DNA from: JABSOG01 sp041583135
GTDB lineage: Bacteria; Pseudomonadota; Gammaproteobacteria; Enterobacterales; Alteromonadaceae
Assembly (NCBI GenBank): GCA_041583135.1
Contig: JBFHGJ010000183.1
Coordinates: 1 to 5,856 of the forward strand
DNA: 5,856 nucleotides
Reading direction: 5' to 3'
Positions 1-5,856 of this stretch are shown here, one piece after another. The stretch's first letter is position 1; each line of letters begins with the position of its first letter. A model generated the notes under the pieces. It made no database searches. It saw only the letters and a list, made by a program, of their open reading frames with translations, and was not told the origin of the DNA. The translations under genes and the position numbers were made by a program.

Positions 1-2022
1 GCTCAGGTCATGAAATACAACCGCACCCGTATTGAGCGCGCATTGTCGCTGTTTGGCGAGAAAAAAAGGCCTCTTTTTCACTGTATTCCTTTTTTGTTGC
101 ACATCAATCATCCAGACTTTCCGGGCTATATCGACGATGAAAGATTACCTTTTGGTTTGCAATATTACAGCTTCAACCGTGACATTCAGGTGGCCCTGTT
201 AAAGACCTTTCCGCAGCAGGCGGACATTATCGCCGACCCCAAACCCCACTTGGCAACGCAAGCGGCCATCGATTCGTTATCGCTGATGGGTTCAATCGGC
301 ACCATGGCGCAAACCGACAAGTCCGATCTCGATTACTGGGTATGTATTGACGGTAAAAAAATCGGCGCGCAAGGCAGCGAACTGTTGCAGCAAAAACTCA
401 CCGCCATTGAACAATGGGCCATGAGCCGCCAGTTGGAAGTACATTTTTTTCTTTCGGATATCGAAAAAGTCCGTAACAACGATTTTGGCGCTGCCGATGG
501 CGAAAGCGCAGGCTCAGCCCAGCCACTATTCCTAAAAAACGAATACTACGCCACCCACATCAATATTGCCGGTAAAATGCCGTTTTGGTGGTTGGTTGAC
601 GCCAATTGCAGCCATGAAGACTATCAAAAGCAATATCAGGCATTCTTAACAGTCGATAAGCCCAATCCCAAGCATTTTATCGACCTTGGCAATATCACCC
701 AGCTCAGCGGCAACGAAATGTTTGGCGCCAGCTTGTGGCATATGGTCAAGGCCATGGATTCACCGTTTAAATCGGTGCTTAAAATGGCCAAGCTCGAAGT
801 GTTTATGGACACCAGCGAACAACGTATGCCATTGTGCAATGTCATAAAACAACACATTCACGCCGGCCAAACCATGCAAAACGACTTACATGGCACCGAC
901 CCCTACGCACTGATGTTCGATATCGTGCTGGATTACTACCAAACCCATAACCCCAAATTTGTCGAGCTGTTCAAAACCTGTCTATATATCAAAACCGGTT
1001 GTCCAATGACCCAGCCCGATAAGGTCGATAATAAGTCATTCAAATATCAGTTGATGCGCGATTATGTCATCGACTGGCAATGGCAAAAGCCCAAGCTGAG
1101 CCATTTAGATAAGGTGGAGCGCTGGAACTACAAACAAGTCGCCAAACTCGGTAGCACCATTCACGGCTTTTTAATTGGCTGCTATAAGCGTATGTCAGGC
1201 AATATTAAGGGCTTTGAGCAATGCCTTAGTGAAGAAGATATGACGGTGATCGGCCGTAAAATAGAGTCTTTTTACCGCAGTAAAGACGGCAAAATACAAT
1301 ATCTCAAGCGCGCCTTTGAAGGCGGTCTGTTACAACAAGAGATCACCATCACCATGGAGCTGGATTTAAGCTATAAAACCAAGCAGCGCTGGAGCGCCTT
1401 TCGCGGCCGCCAACATTATCAAAATACGGTGGGTGACAATCCAGCCCTGCTCAAGCAAAGCTCTGATCCGGTAGATTTGGTATTATGGTGCCTGTTTAAC
1501 CGAGTGGCCGATGCAAACACCCAATTTTACTTGTTGCAAAGTCAGTTGACCATTCGGGAGAAAGATCTCGCCGAGCTGCTGACCGGGGCGCTACAAGATT
1601 TTCAACCGGTTAAGGTATCGGAATTACCGCGAGACAACCTGTTAAACCCCAGCCAAATCATCAACTGTCTGGTGGTGGTCAATTTTGCCAGCCACGCCAG
1701 CATCAAAGAAGTCGAAACCGTCAGGGTGATCTACCAAACCAACTGGGGGGAAGTATTCAGCTTTGAGAAAATAGACACCTTCAAACAGCTCGAGCAGCGC
1801 TTTTCCAGCCAAGCCAAAGTGCCGGTTTGTCGTTTGTTCACACCACAGCGAAACGACCGCGAATTACTCTATGCCATGGTCGAAGAAGTGACCGGCTTTC
1901 CCTTTGATAAAATCGGCTTCGTTAAGCAGGTAGAAGAAATCAAAGAAGATGAGCAGCAAAGCTCCTGCCCTTGGAATGCCCCCAATATGATAGGCCCGGC
2001 CGGGCGCTCCAGCTTTCGCTAG
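1..2022 (+). CDS. cyaA: Class I adenylate cyclase (CyaA-type), C-terminally short; 5' end probably outside the window
   Basis: Makes cAMP from ATP in the cytoplasm; cAMP normally acts through CRP. Numbering is from the ATG at base 10 (670 residues). The nucleotidyltransferase-fold active site is visible: GS at 94-95 and SDLDYW at 105-110, with D106 and D108 matching the catalytic D114/D116 of E. coli CyaA and W110 matching W118. The family signature appears as MFGASLW (237-243), followed by SPFKSVLK (251-258). A late conserved block reads YQTNWGEV (575-582). Similarity to E. coli CyaA runs from its residue 18 or so to roughly 610, after which the protein ends in a non-homologous tail of about 35 residues. 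The E. coli protein has 848 residues, so most of the C-terminal regulatory region is absent. The frame is open to base 1, the ATG at 10 has no properly spaced Shine-Dalgarno, and homologues have about a dozen more N-terminal residues. The true start therefore probably lies upstream. The family call is very secure; sole cyaA versus paralogue cannot be told. Confidence 0.93.
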   Translation, partial: AQVMKYNRTRIERALSLFGEKKRPLFHCIPFLLHINHPDFPGYIDDERLPFGLQYYSFNRDIQVALLKTFPQQADIIADPKPHLATQAAIDSLSLMGSIGTMAQTDKSDLDYWVCIDGKKIGAQGSELLQQKLTAIEQWAMSRQLEVHFFLSDIEKVRNNDFGAADGESAGSAQPLFLKNEYYATHINIAGKMPFWWLVDANCSHEDYQKQYQAFLTVDKPNPKHFIDLGNITQLSGNEMFGASLWHMVKAMDSPFKSVLKMAKLEVFMDTSEQRMPLCNVIKQHIHAGQTMQNDLHGTDPYALMFDIVLDYYQTHNPKFVELFKTCLYIKTGCPMTQPDKVDNKSFKYQLMRDYVIDWQWQKPKLSHLDKVERWNYKQVAKLGSTIHGFLIGCYKRMSGNIKGFEQCLSEEDMTVIGRKIESFYRSKDGKIQYLKRAFEGGLLQQEITITMELDLSYKTKQRWSAFRGRQHYQNTVGDNPALLKQSSDPVDLVLWCLFNRVADANTQFYLLQSQLTIREKDLAELLTGALQDFQPVKVSELPRDNLLNPSQIINCLVVVNFASHASIKEVETVRVIYQTNWGEVFSFEKIDTFKQLEQRFSSQAKVPVCRLFTPQRNDRELLYAMVEEVTGFPFDKIGFVKQVEEIKEDEQQSSCPWNAPNMIGPAGRSSFR

Positions 2023-2068
2023 CGTCCAACCCGCAAGCAGCTAAAGTACAAAGAGTTTTCGCCACAAG

Positions 2069-2099
2069 TTCAACTATGATGCTATGATTGGGCTATAAA
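2069..2099 (+). promoter_or_regulatory. Candidate promoter region of the TonB-dependent receptor gene
   Basis: The 104-bp gap before the receptor gene is AT-rich and holds three -10-like hexamers: TATGAT at 2075-2080, TATGAT at 2083-2088 and TATAAA at 2094-2099. The two TATGAT copies lie in an 8-bp-period direct repeat (CTATGATG then CTATGATT). No good -35 is present; TTCAAC at 2069-2074 sits 19 bp before TATAAA and matches the consensus at only three positions. That suggests an activator-dependent promoter or a different element. I see no convincing Fur box. This is inference from short motifs only. Confidence 0.25.
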
Positions 2100-2126
2100 C
2101 TTTTCTTTTTTATTAGCTAGATTTTA

Positions 2127-4259
2127 ATGGCAGATAACAAAGCAACACGCTCTTTGCTCGCCTTGTGTCTAATATGGACAGGCAACGTATCGGCACAAGA
2201 CAAATCGATTTATGAGCTGACCTTAAAAGAGTTGCTCAATGTCAAAGTGGTTACCGCCGCCTCAGGTTTTGAGCAAAAACTCAAAAGAGCCGCCTCCAAC
2301 GCCACCGTCATTACCCGGGAAGAATGGCAAGCCATGGGCGCAGTCACCTTAGCAGATGCACTGGCCAGCGTACTGGGCGTACACATTGCCAAGTCCACCA
2401 TCAACTACAAACATAACATGTTTTCATTGCGTGGCTTAAGCGGTAGCTTCAATGAACAGGTAAAATTGCTTGTCGATGGCCACCACTTTGAAAATGCACA
2501 AGATAGTGGTCGCTTTAATGGCTTTAATATGCCGCTGCACAACTTTAAGCGTATTGAGATCATCAAAGGGCCGGGCTCCGCCATTTATGGGGCCGATGCA
2601 TTCGGTGGAGTGATCAACTTAGTCAGCTATCGTTCAGAGGCCGCGCCGAGTAACCTCTCTATCGCTTATGGCAGCTTTAATTCGCAATCACTGGCCTTTC
2701 AAGACCACTACAGCATTAGCGACTTAAAACTTAACTTTTCACTCGACTACATCAGCAGCGATGACGACCGCGGCCGCAAGGTCGAACGAGACTTACAATC
2801 CCAACTCGATGATATCTTCAATACCAACGCCAGCAATGCGCCAGGGGCAATGGACGAGCACTACCAAGTGCTGAGCACATTGACCCAATTGCAATGGCGC
2901 AACTTAGCGGTGGATCTGCAAACCTATTATAATTTTGACATGGGCTTAGGCGTCGGGATCGCGCAAGCGCTTGACAGCGAAGGTTCAGCCAGCTCAGCAC
3001 TAAACCGACTCTCTGTAAGCTACGCATTAGATGACTGGTTTGAACAGGGCGATTTTGATTTAAAGCTCAACTACTACAAGGGTAAATCGCGTTCTTACCT
3101 AAAAATCTTTCCCAGCGGCACCACCTTACCCATAGGCAGCGACGGCAACATCGATTTTGTCAGCCCGGTCGGGATAACCCATTTCCCCGATGGTCTTATC
3201 GGCACTCCCGGCAACAACTACATCAATAGGAGTCTCTTGCTGACCCGGCTCTTTAATTGGCAAACCCATACTGTTCGTTGGGAGGTGGGTTATCATTATC
3301 AGGATTTTCAATCCCTTGAGCGCAAAAACTTTGGCCCCGGAATATTAGATGGCACACAACAGGAGGTCTCTGGCGCGCTAACCGATGTGACCAACACGCC
3401 ATGGATCTTCCTGCCCAGCAAAACCCGTCACTTTTACTATCTTTCATTACTAGATGAATGGGATATTAGCGAGAACTTGTTACTCAATCTTGGTGCAAGG
3501 TTTGATCACTACTCCGACTTTGGTTCAACGACTAATCCGAGAATAGGACTGAATTATCACTTTAGTCCGACCGTCGCACTGAAGCTATTTAGTGGCACCG
3601 CTTTTAGAGCGCCCTCCTATGCCGAATTATATAGTCAAAACAACCCGGTCGGACTGGGCAACCCAAATTTAGAAGCAGAAGGCGTCAGAACACTCGAATC
3701 AGGCTTCAACCTCGATGTGCTGTTAGGTGACAACCTATACTTCAACTTAAGCCTGTTCAACTACAGTGCCGACAATCTCATTCGCTATGCTTTCGTACCT
3801 GAGATCAATGGCAGTCAGGCACAAAACATCGGTCGCCAAGATGGCTATGGTGGCGAATTTACTATGCGCTGGAAGCCACAGAACGACATAACGGTCAATT
3901 TTCACTACTCAAAGCTAAAAGCGGAAGACAACAACGGCTCTGCAACTCCATATGTGCCCAATACCATGTGGTATATGGACATGAATTGGCGCATTGACGA
4001 ACATTGGCAATGGTATATTAGCAGCAAATGGATAAAAGACCGTTGGCGCGCGACTAGCGACAACCGGCTACCGGTTGACGACTACAGTTGGGTAAGAACC
4101 AAGTTGTCGTATCTCGGTTTGATGCCCGGCCTGACGCTCTCATTAAGTGCCAACAACCTATTGGACAGCGATGCCAGAGAGCCAAGTAGCGGCTCTATCG
4201 TCAATGATTATCCTCTTGCCGGACGGCAATGGCGGCTGAGTATGGACTATCAGTTTTAG
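2127..4259 (+). CDS. TonB-dependent outer-membrane receptor, substrate unknown
   Basis: A 710-residue outer-membrane active transporter, energised by TonB-ExbB-ExbD. Residues 1-23 form a signal peptide: K5/R8, hydrophobic LLALCLIW, then VSA before QD. A plug domain spans about 55-168, from NATVITREEW through LRGL (101-104) and LVDG (115-118) to KGPGSAIYGADAFGGVINLV (147-166). The remainder is a beta-barrel rich in alternating aromatic strands, with FRAPSYAELY (493-502) and NPNLEAEG (512-519) typical of the family, ending in an aromatic C-terminal strand (MDYQF) suited to BAM insertion. The ELTLKELLNVKVVTA stretch (30-44) before the plug is common in this receptor type; I cannot identify a clear TonB box. 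The start is fixed by an in-frame TAG at 2118-2120 and by the signal peptide, although no Shine-Dalgarno is visible. No siderophore, cobalamin, metal or sugar genes are adjacent, so the ligand cannot be assigned. Confidence 0.93.
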   Translation: MADNKATRSLLALCLIWTGNVSAQDKSIYELTLKELLNVKVVTAASGFEQKLKRAASNATVITREEWQAMGAVTLADALASVLGVHIAKSTINYKHNMFSLRGLSGSFNEQVKLLVDGHHFENAQDSGRFNGFNMPLHNFKRIEIIKGPGSAIYGADAFGGVINLVSYRSEAAPSNLSIAYGSFNSQSLAFQDHYSISDLKLNFSLDYISSDDDRGRKVERDLQSQLDDIFNTNASNAPGAMDEHYQVLSTLTQLQWRNLAVDLQTYYNFDMGLGVGIAQALDSEGSASSALNRLSVSYALDDWFEQGDFDLKLNYYKGKSRSYLKIFPSGTTLPIGSDGNIDFVSPVGITHFPDGLIGTPGNNYINRSLLLTRLFNWQTHTVRWEVGYHYQDFQSLERKNFGPGILDGTQQEVSGALTDVTNTPWIFLPSKTRHFYYLSLLDEWDISENLLLNLGARFDHYSDFGSTTNPRIGLNYHFSPTVALKLFSGTAFRAPSYAELYSQNNPVGLGNPNLEAEGVRTLESGFNLDVLLGDNLYFNLSLFNYSADNLIRYAFVPEINGSQAQNIGRQDGYGGEFTMRWKPQNDITVNFHYSKLKAEDNNGSATPYVPNTMWYMDMNWRIDEHWQWYISSKWIKDRWRATSDNRLPVDDYSWVRTKLSYLGLMPGLTLSLSANNLLDSDAREPSSGSIVNDYPLAGRQWRLSMDYQF

Positions 4260-4278
4260 GGCCGTTACAGCCCCAAAC
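4253..4278. terminator. Possible shared hairpin between convergent genes
   Basis: An inverted repeat covers both stop codons: GTTT (4253-4256) and GGGC (4259-4262) pair with GCCC (4270-4273) and AAAC (4275-4278) around a 7-nt loop, with a small internal bulge (TA opposite C). It overlaps the last codons of the receptor gene and of the dehydrogenase gene, which end 5 bp apart. No clean U-tract follows on either strand, so intrinsic termination would be weak. It may be a 3'-end stabilising structure or chance. Confidence 0.3.
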
Positions 4279-5716
4279 AGATATATTTAAGCGACAAGTA
4301 GTCTTCAATGCCATATTTTGAGCCTTCTTTGCCGCTGCCCGATTGCTTGATACCGCCAAAAGGCGCCATTTCATTGGAAATGATCCCCTCATTGACGCCA
4401 ACAATGCCGTATTGCAGCGCTTCGCTGAATTTGAACGTGCGGCTTAAATCTCGGGTATAAAAATAACTGGCAAGACCATATTCGCTGTTATTGGCCATGG
4501 CAAGGGCTTGTTCATCATCGTCAAACCGATAAATAGCCGCAACCGGGCCAAATATCTCCTGCTTGAAAATACGCATTTGCTCATGGCATTGAGTTAGCAC
4601 AGTCGGCTGGTAAAATTGACTGTCGCCCTGTCTACGACCGCCACATTTAAGTTCAGCGCCTTGTGCCAAAGCCTCTTGTACTAGGCCATCGACTTTAGCC
4701 ACAGCGGCTTGGCTAATCAAAGGACCAACGTCAACCCCTTGGTCAAGCCCATTACCCAGCCTCAAAGCTTGAGTTGCTGCAACCAATTTTTCAACGAAGA
4801 CATCATGAATACTACTGTGCACTAAAATGCGATTGGCACAAACGCACGTTTGCCCGGCATTGCGAAATTTGCATACCAGCAACCCCTGCACCGCTGCGTC
4901 GATATCTGCATCGGCAAACACCACAAAAGGCGCATTGCCCCCTAGCTCCATCGATGTGCGTTTAACCGTCGATGCGCACTGAGCCAGCAGCTGTTTACCG
5001 ACTTTGGTTGAACCGGTAAAGGTCAGCTTGGCTATCTTCTCATGTTGAGTCAATACCTCACCAATGGCTGGTACATCCCCTATGACAAGGTTGATCACGC
5101 CATCGGGAATACCGGCTCTTTGCGCCAACTCGGCAATAGCCAATGCCGACAGTGGCGTTTCTTCCGAAGGTTTACACACCACGGTACAACCTGCTGCCAG
5201 TGCCGGTGCTATTTTTCGCGCTAGCATGGCATTGGGGAAATTCCACGGCGTAATACAGGCAACCACGCCCACCGGCTGCTTAATACACATGATGCGTTTG
5301 TTGCCGTCAGGGGCTGGAATGAGGTCGCCATCGATTCGCTTGGCCTGCTCGCCAAACCATTCGGCATAACTGGCACCATAGGCAATTTCCCCTTGCGCTT
5401 CGGCCAGTGGTTTACCCTGCTCTACAGTCAAAATCACCGCTAGGTCTTGTTGATGCGCCAAGATCAAGTCGGCCCATTTCCTAAGCACCTGAGCACGCTT
5501 TTTCGCAGGCCACAGGCGCCAAGACGCCAACGCCTTATCTGCCGCTTCGACTGCCGCAGCACAGTCACTCGCCGAGCAATAAGGCAAAGAGGCAATCGCA
5601 TCCAAGGTAGCCGGGTTGGTCACATCATATTTATCGCCGCTGATACTGTCGCACCATTGACCATCGATAAAAACCTGCTGCTTGATAAGCCCTTGATCTT
5701 GCACTGAGGTGAGCAT
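4265..5716 (-). CDS. gabD: Succinate-semialdehyde dehydrogenase, GabD family (possibly also glutarate semialdehyde)
   Basis: Cytoplasmic enzyme oxidising succinic semialdehyde to succinate, the last step of GABA breakdown feeding the TCA cycle; DavD-type members act on glutaric semialdehyde in lysine/5-aminovalerate catabolism. At 483 residues it matches E. coli GabD (482) closely over its whole length. Aldehyde dehydrogenase features: PWNF with N159, the FTGST loop (233-237), general base E257 in ELGGN, nucleophile C291 in GQTC, and EIFGP (387-391). R167, R285 and S447 align with human SSADH R213, R334 and S498, which hold the substrate carboxylate, supporting the specificity. E185 in KPSE aligns with the Glu of NAD-using enzymes, where E. 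coli GabD has Ser, so NAD preference is inferred. C293 next to C291 resembles the human redox-switch pair. The start has a good Shine-Dalgarno. No gabT or gabP lies in the window. The gene converges on the receptor gene. Confidence 0.95.
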   Translation of the reverse strand: MLTSVQDQGLIKQQVFIDGQWCDSISGDKYDVTNPATLDAIASLPYCSASDCAAAVEAADKALASWRLWPAKKRAQVLRKWADLILAHQQDLAVILTVEQGKPLAEAQGEIAYGASYAEWFGEQAKRIDGDLIPAPDGNKRIMCIKQPVGVVACITPWNFPNAMLARKIAPALAAGCTVVCKPSEETPLSALAIAELAQRAGIPDGVINLVIGDVPAIGEVLTQHEKIAKLTFTGSTKVGKQLLAQCASTVKRTSMELGGNAPFVVFADADIDAAVQGLLVCKFRNAGQTCVCANRILVHSSIHDVFVEKLVAATQALRLGNGLDQGVDVGPLISQAAVAKVDGLVQEALAQGAELKCGGRRQGDSQFYQPTVLTQCHEQMRIFKQEIFGPVAAIYRFDDDEQALAMANNSEYGLASYFYTRDLSRTFKFSEALQYGIVGVNEGIISNEMAPFGGIKQSGSGKEGSKYGIEDYLSLKYICLGL

Positions 5717-5721
5717 AGTTA

Positions 5722-5728
5722 TCCCTTT
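5722..5728 (-). promoter_or_regulatory. Ribosome binding site of gabD
   Basis: On the minus strand AAAGGGA lies 5 bases before the ATG at 5716-5714, a purine-rich Shine-Dalgarno at suitable spacing. It supports this ATG as the start; the resulting length also agrees with E. coli GabD. Confidence 0.7.
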
Positions 5729-5751
5729 AATCTGTCAATTACTATAGCCAC

Positions 5752-5780
5752 ATTGTCGGACAACATAGCAGCCCCTGCAA
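5752..5780 (-). promoter_or_regulatory. Candidate gabD promoter
   Basis: Reading the minus strand, TTGCAG (5780-5775) is followed after 17 bp by GACAAT (5757-5752), giving 3/6 and 4/6 matches to the sigma-70 hexamers. A better -10, TATAGT (5746-5741), lies nearer the gene but has no recognisable -35 at the right distance. Either would leave a short leader before the Shine-Dalgarno. The first option would put the -10 inside the inverted repeat at 5753-5763, consistent with repression, but the assignment is weak. Confidence 0.25.
5753..5763. promoter_or_regulatory. Inverted repeat, candidate GntR/FadR-family operator
   Basis: TTGTC-G-GACAA is a perfect 5+5 bp inverted repeat with one central base, located 36-46 bp before the gabD start codon and about 70-80 bp before the putative divergent start. 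It fits the TnGTnnnACnA core known for FadR/FCD-subfamily GntR regulators. In E. coli the gab genes are repressed by CsiR, a member of that subfamily whose sites carry TTGT/ACAA half-sites, though with wider spacing. Which regulator binds here is inference; no regulator gene can be recognised in the window. Confidence 0.4.
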
Positions 5781-5833
5781 GTCCTTAAGCTCAGAGTGAT
5801 AATGCTATTCTCTTGTAAATCAAAAGAAATCTC

Positions 5834-5856
5834 ATGACTGTCTATACATGCGCGCC
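5834..5856 (+). CDS. Possible start of a divergently transcribed gene, cut by the window edge
   Basis: An ATG at 5834 opens a frame that stays open to the end of the window (seven codons, MTVYTCA). Its position 117 bp from the divergent gabD start, across a region carrying an operator-like palindrome, suits a divergent gene start. Upstream, AAAGAAA is only a weak Shine-Dalgarno. A regulator of gabD is a common occupant of such a position, but seven residues do not allow any identification, and the ATG may be chance. Confidence 0.3.

Noticed and set aside
636..857. Antisense open frame inside the cyclase gene
   Set aside because: It is a shadow of a strongly conserved coding frame, with no ribosome binding site or recognisable protein features.
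1994..2005. GCCCGGCCGGGC as a rho-independent terminator
   Set aside because: It could only fold with a 4-bp stem and 4-nt loop, lies inside the coding sequence and has no T-tract after it.
2017..2024. CGCTAGCG palindrome over the cyclase stop codon
   Set aside because: Eight bases with no loop and no following T-run; not a terminator and too short to claim as an operator.
2075..2099. Fur box upstream of the TonB-dependent receptor
   Set aside because: The TATGAT repeats look faintly like Fur hexamers, but they lack the inverted symmetry of the 19-bp site.
2023..2126. Lost C-terminal part of the cyclase in another frame
   Set aside because: The gap is too short and none of its frames resembles the CyaA C-terminus, so a simple recent frameshift is not supported.
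1403..2777. Two GCGGCCGC octamers (near 1404 and 2770)
   Set aside because: Both lie in coding sequence of different genes and in unrelated contexts; no repeat structure extends beyond them.
5064..5369. 101-codon plus-strand open frame opposite gabD
   Set aside because: It lies wholly within the conserved gabD coding region; its sequence is low-complexity and resembles no family. The other short frames opposite gabD and the receptor gene are rejected for the same reason.
5768..5778. GCAG-CCC-CTGC inverted repeat beside the operator-like palindrome
   Set aside because: Four-base arms with a 3-base centre are expected by chance at this frequency; no family motif recognised.
5796..5812. CRP (cAMP receptor) site between gabD and the divergent frame
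   Set aside because: Only one imperfect half-site (AGTGA) is present; the second TCACA half is missing.

Overview
This looks like an ordinary chromosomal segment from a gammaproteobacterium, probably a marine or aquatic relative of the Alteromonadales/Cellvibrionales/Pseudomonadales. The class I (CyaA-type) adenylate cyclase points to Gammaproteobacteria, and the pairing with a TonB-dependent receptor and a GabD-type dehydrogenase fits. Base composition looks moderate and even. I cannot name a genus from this sequence.

Layout: (1) bases 1-2022, plus strand, a class I adenylate cyclase open at the left edge. It retains the nucleotidyltransferase active site but ends about 220-240 residues before the E. 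coli CyaA C-terminus. (2) 2023-2126, a 104-bp AT-rich gap that probably holds the promoter of the next gene. (3) 2127-4259, plus strand, a TonB-dependent outer-membrane receptor with a signal peptide, plug and beta-barrel. (4) 4260-4264, a 5-bp gap between convergent stop codons, inside a small hairpin. (5) 4265-5716, minus strand, a GabD-family succinate-semialdehyde dehydrogenase. (6) 5717-5833, a 117-bp probably divergent promoter region with an 11-bp inverted repeat of the form used by GntR/FadR-type regulators. (7) 5834-5856, the possible first codons of a divergent gene cut off by the right edge.

The three complete or near-complete genes do not form an obvious pathway: one makes cAMP, one imports an unknown ligand across the outer membrane, and one oxidises succinic (or glutaric) semialdehyde. 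I see no mobile element, CRISPR array, tRNA or rRNA. I also find no convincing undescribed system. The observations most worth checking are the short cyclase, the operator-like palindrome upstream of gabD, and the cofactor-determining residue in the dehydrogenase.
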